DNA of 64,000 nucleotides. It comes from Microbacterium luteum (GTDB lineage: Bacteria; Actinomycetota; Actinomycetes; Actinomycetales; Microbacteriaceae). The position numbers and the translations under genes are program-made. Under the pieces are notes generated by a model. That model worked only from the letters and a program-made list of their open reading frames with translations. It was not told where the DNA came from and made no database searches. The stretch spans positions 1,178,001 through 1,242,000 of the forward strand of contig NZ_CP063814.1 in assembly GCF_015277875.1 (NCBI RefSeq), in the 5' to 3' direction. Of this stretch, positions 50,282 through 60,443 are shown piece by piece. Position 1 is the stretch's first letter; each line of letters starts with the position of its first letter.

Positions 50282-51201
50282 TGCCCCGGGTCCGGGTCGT
50301 GCCGGTCGCGGTCTTCCTCGCCCTCTCGTTCGGCCTCGCCTGGCTCGTCGCACTGCCGCTGTGGATCGACCCGGCGGGGCTCGCGGCACCGGCTGCGCCG
50401 TTCCTCCTGCCGGTGATGATGTTCACGCCGACGGTGGCGACCGTCGTCGTCGTTCTCGCGCTTCGCGCCCCGCGAAAGCACCGCCGGGCCTTTCTCGGCA
50501 TCTGGCCGCTCGGCCCGCTCGGTCGGTGGCTCCGATACCTCGGCATCGCGCTGGTGGCCCCGATCGCGATCGTCGTCGCCGCGGTGTTCCTCTCCGCGGC
50601 CTTCGGCTGGATCGACCTCGACCTCGCCGGGCTGTCGGGGTTCCGTGCCCAGCTGGCTGCGGCGGTGCCGGCGGGAACGCCTCTGCCGCCCCTGCACCTC
50701 CTGCTCGTGCTGCAGCTGGTGCAGATCCCCCTCGGGGCGGTCATCAACAGCGTCTTCGCCGCAGGAGAGGAGATCGGCTGGCGCGGATGGCTCCAACCCG
50801 CCCTGATGCCCCTCGGCGCATGGCAGGCCATCCTGATCACCGGCGTGGCGTGGGGGCTGTGGCACAGCCCGGTCATCCTGCTCGGCTACAACTTCGGCCG
50901 CACCGACATCACCGGCGTGCTGTTCATGGTCGGCGGCTGCGTGATGTGGGGACTGTTCCTCGGATGGCTTCGCCTGCGCACCGATTCCGTGTGGCCCGCC
51001 GTGCTCGCGCACGGCTCGCTGAACGCGGTCGGCGGCTTCGTGGTGCTGGTCTCGGCCGCCGGCTCCACCGTCGACATGGCCGTCGTCGGACCGCTCGGCG
51101 TGGTCAGCTGGGTGCTGCTCGGGATCGTGATGGTCGTCCTCGTCGGCCTCGAGAGGATGCGGGTCGCCCGCTCCGCTGACGACAGCTCGTCGCCGGGTTG
51201 A
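50278..51201 (+). CDS. CPBP family intramembrane metalloprotease
   Basis: This 307-residue membrane protein carries the CPBP/Abi motifs: EEIGWRG (E164, E165, R169), H196 in WGLWHSPV, and H245/N249 in AHGSLNA. Family members process prenylated proteins or act in bacteriocin self-immunity. The ATGA overlap with the DUF1648 gene supports a joint role. ATG 50281 is an alternative start. Confidence 0.88.
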   Translation: MMPRVRVVPVAVFLALSFGLAWLVALPLWIDPAGLAAPAAPFLLPVMMFTPTVATVVVVLALRAPRKHRRAFLGIWPLGPLGRWLRYLGIALVAPIAIVVAAVFLSAAFGWIDLDLAGLSGFRAQLAAAVPAGTPLPPLHLLLVLQLVQIPLGAVINSVFAAGEEIGWRGWLQPALMPLGAWQAILITGVAWGLWHSPVILLGYNFGRTDITGVLFMVGGCVMWGLFLGWLRLRTDSVWPAVLAHGSLNAVGGFVVLVSAAGSTVDMAVVGPLGVVSWVLLGIVMVVLVGLERMRVARSADDSSSPG

Positions 51202-51233
51202 CGTGGGGCGAGCGCAGGGGATTTGCTGGGGGA

Positions 51234-51947
51234 ATGGCCGACCCCACACCTGACGCGTGGCGACGCGTGGATCGCTACCTCACCGAGACCCTCGTCGGTC
51301 ACGACCCCACCCTCGACGCCGCCGTCGACGACCAGAACGCGGCGGGCCTTCCGTCTATCGAGGTCGCCCCCGTCAACGGCAAGTTCCTGCACCTGCTGAC
51401 CCGCATCGCCGGTGCGCGGCGCATCCTCGAGATCGGGACCCTCGGCGGATACTCCACCATCTGGCTGGCACGCGCGCTGCCGGAACGCGGGAGCGTGGTG
51501 AGCATCGAGGCGGAGCCGGTCAATGCGGCACTGGCCCGGGCGAACATCACCCGGGCGGGTCTCGCCGACCGCGTCGAGGTGCGTGAGGGCCGTGCTGCGG
51601 ATGTGCTTCCGACCCTGTCCGGCGGCGAGCCGTTCGATCTCGTGTTCATCGACGCCGACAAGGAATCGAACACGATCTACCTCGATTGGGCGGCGCGTCT
51701 GGGGCGCCCCGGAACCGTCGTCGTCGTCGACAACGTCGGCCGAGGAGGGGAAGTCGCCAATCCCGCGACCACAGCGTCGAACGTCATCGGCACCCAGCGA
51801 GGGCTGGAGATGCTCGCGCGCGATCCGCGCTTCGACGCGACCGCCCTGCAGACCCTCGACGCGAAGGGATGGGACGGCATCGCCCTCGCGATCGTGGTCG
51901 AGCCGGGGCCGGCGCGCGACGCCGGTGGCGTCGAGCGCGGTCATCAC

Positions 51948-51950
<3 letters not shown>
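51234..51950 (+). CDS. O-methyltransferase, family 3 (COMT-like)
   Basis: The 238-residue SAM-dependent enzyme has motif I ILEIGTLGGYSTIWLA, SIEAEP and the metal-dependent FIDADKESN and VVVDNVGRGG segments of the bacterial catechol-O-methyltransferase group. The acceptor is unknown. GGGGGA lies before ATG 51234. The eno promoter box overlaps its stop codon. Confidence 0.88.
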
Positions 51951-53291
<1,341 letters not shown>

Positions 53292-53321
53292 TACACCGCA
53301 CGAACGACGAGAGGGGGAGCC

Positions 53322-53849
53322 GTGGTCAAGACGACGGCTCCCTCTTCGCGTTCCCGGACGCGCCGTCCGGTCGACGTGCGCACGTGGCTCGGCGGCATCC
53401 GGCTGTCCGGGTTCATGGTGATCATGCTCGGCCTGGTGGTGCTGGCGGCCTTCGTGCTCGTTCCCACCATCGGCACCTACGTCGAGCAGCGTCAGCGCAT
53501 CGACGCTCTCGAGGCGGCGGTCGCGCTCGCGCAGGACGACGTCGAAGACCTCGAGGCCCAGCAGGATCGTTGGCGCGACCCGGCCTTCATCACGACCCAG
53601 GCGCGAGAGCGCCTCTACTACGTCAAGCCGGGCGAGGTGGTCTACCTCGTCGACAACGACCTCGCGTCGGCCGATCTGCCGCAGGAGCAGGAACCCGTCA
53701 GTGAGGACGTCGAGCAGACCCGGAACGACTGGATGACGCAGATGGTCAGATCGGTCACCGAGGCCGGCCTCGCCCAGACGGTCGTTCCCGTGGACAGCGG
53801 CACCGAGGATCCGGCTACGTCCGAGCCGACGGATGACCCGACCCCGTGA
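53322..53849 (+). CDS. ftsB: FtsB/DivIC-like septum formation initiator
   Basis: The 175-residue bitopic protein has a basic cytoplasmic N-terminus, one helix (about 28-50), a coiled coil (about 52-82) and the FtsB/DivIC motif WRDPAFITTQARERLYYVKPGE. The acidic Pro/Thr tail is variable. It would join FtsL and FtsQ in the divisome. GTG 53322 follows GGGGGAG; the gene lies 30 bp after eno, as in many actinobacteria. Confidence 0.92.
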   Translation: MVKTTAPSSRSRTRRPVDVRTWLGGIRLSGFMVIMLGLVVLAAFVLVPTIGTYVEQRQRIDALEAAVALAQDDVEDLEAQQDRWRDPAFITTQARERLYYVKPGEVVYLVDNDLASADLPQEQEPVSEDVEQTRNDWMTQMVRSVTEAGLAQTVVPVDSGTEDPATSEPTDDPTP

Positions 53850-53893
53850 GTGCGTGCGGGCCGGCGACCCAGCGGCGGTCCAGACGCGCCCGG

Positions 53894-53899
53894 TAACGT
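53894..53899 (+). promoter_or_regulatory. -10 box TAACGT of a leaderless start
   Basis: TAACGT ends 7 nt before GTG 53907 with no ribosome binding site between. Confidence 0.45.
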
Positions 53900-53906
53900 G
53901 GCGCGC

Positions 53907-54428
53907 GTGATCCCTTCGCCCTTCGCGCCCGTGACCGACGCCGAGCGGGATGTGCTCCGCGCCCAGCTCGGGCGGCCCGCGCGCGGCGTCGTCGGCGTCG
54001 CCGCGCGCTGCGCCTGCGGCAACCCGACGGTGGTCGCCACGTCGCCCCGACTGGATGACGGCACGCCTTTCCCCACGTTCTACTACCTCACCCACCCGGG
54101 CGCGACCGCGGCGATGTCGGCGCTGGAGGCGACACAGGTGATGGTCGAGTACAACGTCCTCCTGGCCGACGATGACGACGTCGCCCACGCCTACCAGCGT
54201 GCCCATGAGGCCTACCTCGCCGACCGGGCGCCGTACGGGGAGGTCCCCGAGATCGACGGTGTCTCCGCGGGCGGTATGCCCACGCGCGTGAAGTGCCTTC
54301 ACGCGCTCGCCGCTCACAGCCTCGCGGCCGGCCCGGGGGTGAACCCGATCGGCGACCTGGCCCTCGAACGCGGCGACTGGTCGCCCGCGGTGTGCGTGTG
54401 CGCCGAACCCGGAGCGGCGACGACATGA
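53907..54428 (+). CDS. DUF501 domain protein
   Basis: This 173-residue protein belongs to DUF501, conserved in actinobacteria next to eno and ftsB. It shows RCACGNPTVV, TFYYLTHP and RVKCLHALAAHSLAAGPGVNPIGD. Conserved Cys and His (CACG, CLH, CVC) suggest a metal site, but function is unknown. The protease gene starts in its stop codon (ATGA), so the two are coupled. Confidence 0.9.
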   Translation: MIPSPFAPVTDAERDVLRAQLGRPARGVVGVAARCACGNPTVVATSPRLDDGTPFPTFYYLTHPGATAAMSALEATQVMVEYNVLLADDDDVAHAYQRAHEAYLADRAPYGEVPEIDGVSAGGMPTRVKCLHALAAHSLAAGPGVNPIGDLALERGDWSPAVCVCAEPGAATT

Positions 54429-55702
54429 AGCGCGTGGTCGCCGCCGTCGCCGCGGCTCTCCTCGGGGTCACCCTCCTCACCGGGTCGACCGCCGCCACGC
54501 CCCCCGCAGACGCCGACTCTCCCGACGACGTCATCGATCCGGTGCGCGGACTGGAGTACTGGCTCGACGACTACGGCATCACCGAGGCATGGGAGACGAC
54601 CCGGGGAGCGGGGGTCACGATCGCGGTGATCGACACCGGCATCGCGCGGGGTCCCGTCGAGCTGGATCCCGCCGTCGTCGGCGGCACGGACATGTCCGGT
54701 CTCGGATCGACCGACGGCCGCACGCCGGTCGGCGCCGTCGACGCGAGCCACGGCAGCTGGGTGGCCTCCCTCGCCGCCGCGCGGGGCACCGGGGCCGACA
54801 CCGGGATGATCGGCGTCGCGCCGGAGGCGGATCTGCTCTCGATCTCGGTCGGCTTCGGTTCCTCCGCCGCCGTGCCGTTCGTGGACCAGGTCGCCGACGG
54901 CATCCGCTGGGCGGTCGACAACGGAGCCGACATCATCAATCTCTCCTTCACCACCAACACGACCGATTGGGACACCAGCTGGGACAGCGCGTTCCAGTAC
55001 GCCTTCGACAACGACGTGGTGATCGTCGTCGCCGCCGGCAACCGCGGCAGCGGCACGTCGACCGTCGGGGCGCCGGCGACGATCCCGGGCGTGCTCACCG
55101 TCGCCGGGGTCGACCCCGAGGGGACCGCCAGCGTCGAAGCCTCGACGCAGGGCATCACCCTGGGCGTATCGGCGCCCAGCGAGAAGCTGCTCGGCGTCTC
55201 GGCAGACGGTGCCGTCGTGCAGTGGGACGGCACGAGCGGTGCCGCCCCGATCGTGGCCGGCATCGCCGCACTCGTGCGCTCGGCGCATCCCGACCTCGAT
55301 GCGAACAACGTCATCAACCGACTCATCCGCACCACGACCCCGGCCGAGGGCTCCTCGGTCCTCTACGGCTATGGGCTCGTCGACGCCGACGCGGCGGTGA
55401 ACGCCTCCGTGCCGACGGTCACCACGAATCCGATGGGAAGCCTCGAGGAGTGGATCCGCATCTACCGGCGGGCGGATGCAGGGCCCGTGGCCCAGCCGAC
55501 CGCGGAGCCGGTCGAGATCGAGGCCCTTCCTCCGGCCGAATCGCTCTCTCGCGATGATTCGCCGCTGCTGCCGACCCGGGAGACCCTGCTGTACGGCACC
55601 CTCCCGCTCGTCATGGTCACCAGCGCCGCTATACTGGTGGCGCTCGGCGTCACCGCAGCTGTCCGACGCATCCGATCGGCGTCCCGAACGCCCAGCCGCT
55701 GA
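54425..55702 (+). CDS. Membrane-anchored subtilisin-like serine protease (mycosin-like)
   Basis: The 425-residue S8 protease has a signal peptide (about 1-24), the triad D70 (VIDTGIA), H109 (SHGSWVA) and S271 (GTSGAAPIVAG), and N206 for the oxyanion hole. A C-terminal helix (about 392-414) and basic tail anchor it, the mycosin layout. No type VII secretion genes are in the window. It overlaps DUF501 by 4 nt. Substrate unknown. Confidence 0.9.
   Translation: MKRVVAAVAAALLGVTLLTGSTAATPPADADSPDDVIDPVRGLEYWLDDYGITEAWETTRGAGVTIAVIDTGIARGPVELDPAVVGGTDMSGLGSTDGRTPVGAVDASHGSWVASLAAARGTGADTGMIGVAPEADLLSISVGFGSSAAVPFVDQVADGIRWAVDNGADIINLSFTTNTTDWDTSWDSAFQYAFDNDVVIVVAAGNRGSGTSTVGAPATIPGVLTVAGVDPEGTASVEASTQGITLGVSAPSEKLLGVSADGAVVQWDGTSGAAPIVAGIAALVRSAHPDLDANNVINRLIRTTTPAEGSSVLYGYGLVDADAAVNASVPTVTTNPMGSLEEWIRIYRRADAGPVAQPTAEPVEIEALPPAESLSRDDSPLLPTRETLLYGTLPLVMVTSAAILVALGVTAAVRRIRSASRTPSR
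55630..55635 (+). promoter_or_regulatory. Possible ndh promoter inside the protease gene
   Basis: TATACT lies within the last codons of the protease gene about 90 nt before the ndh start. The -35 region is poor, so this is tentative. Confidence 0.3.
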
Positions 55703-55721
55703 CTCAGGGAGTACCCCACTC

Positions 55722-57107
55722 GTGACCAACACCGTGCCCAAGATCCTCATCGTCGGTGGCGGATACGCAGGTTTCTACACGGCCTGGAAGCTCGAAAAGA
55801 CTCTGCGCAAGGGAGAAGCCGAGGTCACCATCGTCGACCCGCTTCCCTACATGACCTACCAGCCGTTCCTGCCGGAAGTCGCTGCCGGCTCGATCGAGGC
55901 GCGTCATTCCGTGGTGTCGCTGCGACGCCACCTGAAGCGCACGCGCATCCTCACCGGCAAGATCACCGGCATCGACCACGCGTCGAAGTCGGCGACCGTC
56001 ACCCCCGAGATCGGCGACCCCTTCACCGAGACGTACGACCAGATCGTCGTCACCGCCGGGGCCGTCTCGCGCACGTTCCCGATCCCCGGGATCGCCGACA
56101 ACGCCATCGGCCTCAAGACGATCGAAGAGGCCGTCGCGATCCGCGACCAGCTCCTGGACAACTTCGACAAGGCCGCGATGATCCCCGCCGGACCCGAGCG
56201 CGATCGTCTGCTGACGGTCATCGTCGTCGGCGGCGGCTTCGCCGGCATCGAGGTCTTCGCCGAGCTCCGCTCGTTCGCATCGTCGCTGCTGGCGAAGTAT
56301 CCGACCATCTCGTTCGAGGACACCCACTTCCACCTCATCGAGGCGATGGGTCGCATCATGCCCGAGGTGTCGCTGCCCACGAGCGAATGGGTGCTGAAGG
56401 ACCTCGCCAAGCGGGGCGCGTACGTTCACCTGGACACTCAGGTCAAGGGTGCCGTCGACGGCAACGTCGAGCTCTCGACCGGGGAGACCCTGCCGTCGGA
56501 TCTGATCATCTGGACCGCAGGCGTGATGGCCAACCCGACCGTCGTGCGCGGCAGCGACCTGCCCGTCGAGGAGCGGGGCCGCATCCGCACCCGTCCCGAT
56601 CTGCGCGTGGGGACCGACGAGGAGATCGTCGAGGGCGCCTGGGCGGCCGGCGACGTCTCGGCCGTGCCCGACCTCACCGGTGGCGGCGTGGGCGGCATGT
56701 GCGTGCCGAACGCACAGCACGCCGTGCGCCAGGGCAAGCTGCTCGCGAAGAACATCACGGCGGTCCTGCGCGGCGAGGACCCCAAGGACTACGTCCACAA
56801 GAACCTGGGAGCCGTCGCCGGGCTCGGCCTGTACAACGGCGTCTTCCAGTCCGGCAAGCTCGCGCTGAAGGGCTTCATCGCCTGGATCGCGCACCGCGGC
56901 TACCACGGTCTCGCGATGCCCACGTGGGAGCGCAAGTTCCGGGTGATCTGGGGCTGGTGGAACAACCTCTGGCTCGGTCGCGACATCGTGAGCCTTTCCA
57001 GCGTGCAGAACCCCCGCTACGTCTTCGAGGAGTTCGCGGCGCGCCCGCGACCGGCCGAGCCCGAGAAGAAGGCCGACGCCGACAAGGAGAAGGCCGCCGC
57101 GCGCTGA
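55722..57107 (+). CDS. ndh: Type II NADH dehydrogenase (NDH-2)
   Basis: The 461-residue flavoprotein oxidises NADH and reduces menaquinone at the membrane without pumping. FAD motif ILIVGGGYAGFYTAW, the NAD motif TVIVVGGGFAGIEVFAEL, and GAWAAGDVSAVPD are present. The C-terminal region (LKGFIAWIAHRGYHGLAMP) provides membrane attachment, with a Lys/Ala/Glu-rich end. GTG 55722 is preceded by AGGGAG. Confidence 0.95.
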   Translation: MTNTVPKILIVGGGYAGFYTAWKLEKTLRKGEAEVTIVDPLPYMTYQPFLPEVAAGSIEARHSVVSLRRHLKRTRILTGKITGIDHASKSATVTPEIGDPFTETYDQIVVTAGAVSRTFPIPGIADNAIGLKTIEEAVAIRDQLLDNFDKAAMIPAGPERDRLLTVIVVGGGFAGIEVFAELRSFASSLLAKYPTISFEDTHFHLIEAMGRIMPEVSLPTSEWVLKDLAKRGAYVHLDTQVKGAVDGNVELSTGETLPSDLIIWTAGVMANPTVVRGSDLPVEERGRIRTRPDLRVGTDEEIVEGAWAAGDVSAVPDLTGGGVGGMCVPNAQHAVRQGKLLAKNITAVLRGEDPKDYVHKNLGAVAGLGLYNGVFQSGKLALKGFIAWIAHRGYHGLAMPTWERKFRVIWGWWNNLWLGRDIVSLSSVQNPRYVFEEFAARPRPAEPEKKADADKEKAAAR

Positions 57108-57132
57108 GCGGTAGCGTGGGGGATGCTGCGGC

Positions 57133-57206
57133 GCCCCCGTAGCCCAACCGGCAGAGGCAGGCGACTTAAAATCGCTTCAGTCTGGGTTCGAATCCCAGCG
57201 GGGGCA
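57133..57206 (+). tRNA. tRNA with anticodon UAA (Leu) and a short, class I variable region
   Basis: The acceptor GCCCCCG/CGGGGGC, anticodon stem GGCGA/TCGCT and T arm CTGGG-TTCGAAT-CCCAG pair well. The loop CTTAAAA places TAA at 34-36. The variable region is only TCAGT (5 nt), whereas bacterial tRNA-Leu normally has a long arm. The discriminator is A57206; CCA is not encoded. A protein start codon follows after one base. Confidence 0.88.
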
Positions 57207-57207
57207 C

Positions 57208-58434
57208 ATGATCGATCTGCTGGCGCGGGAGGCCACCACACCCGGGTGGCATGACGCAGCGGCGTACTGGGGTCGCCTCACGGATGCGGTCTCCGACGTC
57301 TCGGGGCCGTGCGCGGTCGTCGAACTCGATGCGCTGCGCCACAACGCCCTCGACATGCTCGTCCGCGCGCGCGGCGTGCCGATCCGGATCGCGACCAAGT
57401 CGGTGCGCGTGCGGGAGGTGCTCGACGCGACGCTCGCGCTGCCCGGCTACGCGGGGCTGCTGGCCTACACGCTGCCCGAGGCGCTGTGGCTCGCCGAGGC
57501 CCACGATGACATCGTCGTGGGCTACCCCTCGGCCGATCGCGCGGCGCTCGCCCGCCTCGCAGCCGACGAGCGCGCCGCGGCGCGGGTGACGATCATGGTC
57601 GACGACCCGGCGCAGCTGGATCTTCTGGACGCCGTCGCCGCCCCGACCGCGCGCTGCGAGGTGCGCGTCGCGATCGACGCGGACGCCTCCTGGCGCTCGG
57701 CCGCGCTCGGTCACGTCGGCGTCCGCCGATCGCCGCTGTTCGCCGCCGCCGACGTCGCCCGCCTCGCCCGGGCCATCGTCGCCCGCCCCGGGTTCCGGCT
57801 CGTGGGACTCATGATGTACGAGGCGCAGATCGCCGGCCAGCCGGACGCCGTCGGCACCGATGCGCCGGTCATGCGGTGGATGAAGCGACGCTCGGCCGCC
57901 GAGCTCCACGACCGACGGGCCGGCATCGTCGCCGCGCTGCGCGAGATCGCGCCCCTGGAGTTCGTCAACGGCGGGGGAACCGGCTCGCTCGAGTCGACGG
58001 CATCCGATCGCTCCGTGACCGAGCTCACCGCCGGCAGCGGACTGCTCGCCGGCCATCTCTTCGACGGTTACCGCGGGTTTCATCCGGCGCCGGCATCCGC
58101 CTTCGCGCTCAAGGTCGTCCGGCGTCCGGCTCCCGACATGGTCACGGTGCTGGGAGGCGGATGGATCGCGTCGGGGCCACCGACGCCGTCGCGGCAGCCG
58201 GCACCGGTGTGGCCGAAGGCGCTGCGCACCCTCGCCCGCGAGGCGGCCGGCGAGGTGCAGACGCCCCTCCGAGGCGCTTCGGCGGGATCCCTCGCGATCG
58301 GCGACCGGGTCTGGTTCCGGCACGCCAAGAGCGGCGAGACGGCGGAGCACGTCGATGGCGTCCTGCTCGTGGCAGACGGCGAGATCGCCGGCGAGGCGCC
58401 GACCTATCGCGGCGAGGGGAAGGCGTTCCTATGA
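57208..58434 (+). CDS. PLP-dependent alanine racemase/D-threonine aldolase-like protein
   Basis: The 408-residue protein has the fold-III PLP barrel: N-terminal GPCAVVELDALRHNA, the Schiff-base lysine in IRIATKSVRVREV, then VRVAIDAD and the C-terminal beta domain with VLGGGWIASG. It is annotated in relatives as amino-acid deaminase/aldolase; racemase or aldolase activity on a D-amino acid is inferred. Its ATG lies one nucleotide after the tRNA, so no normal leader exists. The next gene overlaps by 4 nt (ATGA). Confidence 0.85.
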   Translation: MIDLLAREATTPGWHDAAAYWGRLTDAVSDVSGPCAVVELDALRHNALDMLVRARGVPIRIATKSVRVREVLDATLALPGYAGLLAYTLPEALWLAEAHDDIVVGYPSADRAALARLAADERAAARVTIMVDDPAQLDLLDAVAAPTARCEVRVAIDADASWRSAALGHVGVRRSPLFAAADVARLARAIVARPGFRLVGLMMYEAQIAGQPDAVGTDAPVMRWMKRRSAAELHDRRAGIVAALREIAPLEFVNGGGTGSLESTASDRSVTELTAGSGLLAGHLFDGYRGFHPAPASAFALKVVRRPAPDMVTVLGGGWIASGPPTPSRQPAPVWPKALRTLAREAAGEVQTPLRGASAGSLAIGDRVWFRHAKSGETAEHVDGVLLVADGEIAGEAPTYRGEGKAFL

Positions 58435-59744
58435 CACGACCCGGGGCGACGTGGCGCAACTGGGCGCGATCGGCCGCCGTCCGACCGCAGCGGATGGAGT
58501 TTCCGCGCACGGTGGGTGCGGTGGCGCGAGCGGTGACGGCGGCGCGAGAGCGGGGGATGCCGATCAAGGCCGTCGGCGCGGGCCACAGCTTCACCGGCAT
58601 CGCGGTGGCGCCCGGTGCTCTGCTCGATCTCACCGACCTCTCGGGGGTGGTCTCGGTGGACGCCGAGCGGGCCCGCGTGACGTTCCTCGCGGGAACGAGG
58701 CTGCATCAGATCCCGAAACTGCTCGCGCCGTACGGGCTGGCCATGGCGAATCTCGGCGACATCGACCGCCAGTCGATCTCCGGGGCCATCTCGACCGGAA
58801 CACACGGCACGGGAGTACGCTTCGGAGGACTCTCGACCCAGGTCGTCGGCGTGGCGCTCGTCGCGGGCGACGGCGAGATGCTCCGGGTGAACGAGCACGA
58901 GAACGCCGACATGCTTCCGGCCGTCGCCCTCGGGCTCGGCGCGCTGGGCATCCTCGTCGAGGTCACCCTGCAGTGCGTCCCGGCGTTCCTGCTGAGCGCG
59001 GTGGAGAAGCCGGAGCCTCTCGACGAGGTCCGTGCGAGCCTGCATCGGCGCGCGGCCGAGGCGGATCATTTCGAGTTCTACTGGTTCCCCCACACCGACA
59101 GCGCGATGACGAAGACGAACACGCGCCTGCCCGAGAGCGCGCCGCGCAAGCCTCTCGGCGTCATCGGGGGCTGGGTGGACGACACCCTCGTCGGAGGTGC
59201 CCTGCATCAGGCGGCGTGCGGCATCGCCAAGGCGGTGCCAGCCAGCGTGCCTGCCATCGCGCAGGCCTCGGTGCGGCTCTGGGGGGACCGCGCCTTCACC
59301 GACGCGTCGCACAAGGTGTTCGCCACCTCCCGATCGGTGCGCTTCCGCGAGATGGAGTACGCGCTGCCCGCATCGGCCGTGGGCGCGGCCTTCGACCGGC
59401 TGCGTGGCCTCATCGACGACGAGGGATGGCGCGTGTCCTTCCCCGTCGAGGTGCGCTTCGCCGCGGCCGACGACCGGTGGCTGTCCACGGCGTACGACCG
59501 CGACACGGCCTACATCGCGGTCCACCGATACTGGCGCGAGGATCCGTCGGAGTACTTCGAGGCCGTCGAGCAGATCATGCTCGCACACGACGGACGGCCG
59601 CACTGGGGGAAGATGCACACGCTCGGCGTCGCCGATCTCGGCCCGCGCTACCCGCGCTTCGCGGACTTCGTGGCGCTGCGCGACCGCCTCGACCCCGATC
59701 GCCTGTTCGGCAACCGGTACCTCACGCGCGTCCTGGGGGAGTGA
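58431..59744 (+). CDS. FAD-linked oxidase, D-arabinono-1,4-lactone oxidase family
   Basis: This 437-residue VAO-type flavoenzyme has the FAD-binding domain with GAGHSFTGI (the His is the covalent-flavin type position), STGTHGTG, and the ALO C-terminal signature RPHWGKMH. It oxidises an aldonolactone or sugar alcohol with oxygen. It is coupled to the upstream PLP gene by ATGA, so the two may act in one pathway, although the link is unclear. Confidence 0.9.
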   Translation: MTRPGATWRNWARSAAVRPQRMEFPRTVGAVARAVTAARERGMPIKAVGAGHSFTGIAVAPGALLDLTDLSGVVSVDAERARVTFLAGTRLHQIPKLLAPYGLAMANLGDIDRQSISGAISTGTHGTGVRFGGLSTQVVGVALVAGDGEMLRVNEHENADMLPAVALGLGALGILVEVTLQCVPAFLLSAVEKPEPLDEVRASLHRRAAEADHFEFYWFPHTDSAMTKTNTRLPESAPRKPLGVIGGWVDDTLVGGALHQAACGIAKAVPASVPAIAQASVRLWGDRAFTDASHKVFATSRSVRFREMEYALPASAVGAAFDRLRGLIDDEGWRVSFPVEVRFAAADDRWLSTAYDRDTAYIAVHRYWREDPSEYFEAVEQIMLAHDGRPHWGKMHTLGVADLGPRYPRFADFVALRDRLDPDRLFGNRYLTRVLGE

Positions 59745-59808
59745 CCCCGCAGCCCGCGGGAGTGCTGGGAGTCCGCGGCTCGGGCACGTGAGGTCCGCGG
59801 GTGCGGAC

Positions 59809-59814
59809 TAGGAT
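59809..59814 (+). promoter_or_regulatory. -10 box TAGGAT of leaderless lemA
   Basis: TAGGAT ends 7 nt before ATG 59822. This supports that start over the upstream in-frame ATG codons. Confidence 0.5.
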
Positions 59815-59821
59815 GGCGACC

Positions 59822-60391
59822 ATGTGGGAATGGCTTATCCCGGTCCTCATCGTCGTCGCGATCGTCGTCATCGCCGGTATCTACCTGTGGGCGACGTACA
59901 ACTCGCTGGTGCAGTTGAACGTTCGCGTCGACGAGGCGTGGAGCGACATCACCGTGCAGCTGAAGCGACGCGCCGACCTGCTCCCGAATCTGATCGAGGC
60001 GGTGAAGGGGTATGCCGCGCACGAGAAGGCGGTTTTCGAGAACGTCACGCGCGCTCGCGCGGAGACGCTGAACGTGGCGAGTCCGGCGGAAGCGGGCGTC
60101 GCCGAAGGGCACATGCAGCAGGCGCTGAAGTCGATCTTCGCGGTGGCGGAGGCCTACCCCCAGCTTCAGGCCAGCCAGAACTTCCTCCAGCTCCAGCAGG
60201 CGATCGTCGACACCGAGGACAAGATCCAGGCATCGCGCCGGTTCTACAACGGCGGCGTCCGGGAGCTGAACACCAAGATCAAGGTCTTCCCGAACAACCT
60301 CTTCGCCAAGAACCTCGGGTTCAGCGAGCGCGAGTTCTTCGAGGTCGTCGACGGCGCCGCGATCTCGGAGCCGCCGCGCGTGCAGTTCTGA
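59822..60391 (+). CDS. lemA: LemA family protein
   Basis: The 189-residue protein has an N-terminal helix (about 5-25) and the LemA four-helix coiled domain with YNSLVQLNVRVDEAWSDI, RRADLLPNLIEAVKGYAAHE, RRFYNGGVRELN and FPNNLFAKNLGF. LemA proteins are membrane anchored, of uncertain function, and often sit beside HtpX-type proteases, as here (53-bp gap). Confidence 0.95.
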   Translation: MWEWLIPVLIVVAIVVIAGIYLWATYNSLVQLNVRVDEAWSDITVQLKRRADLLPNLIEAVKGYAAHEKAVFENVTRARAETLNVASPAEAGVAEGHMQQALKSIFAVAEAYPQLQASQNFLQLQQAIVDTEDKIQASRRFYNGGVRELNTKIKVFPNNLFAKNLGFSEREFFEVVDGAAISEPPRVQF

Positions 60392-60443
60392 CGCAACAGC
60401 TGACGTACCGCATCGCAGTTCACACGGCGAAGGAGGACCGACC

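Noticed and set aside
53907..57107. A type VII secretion locus suggested by the mycosin-like protease
   Set aside because: No EsxA/B, EccB, EccC, EccD or PE/PPE-like genes occur nearby; the cluster is housekeeping.
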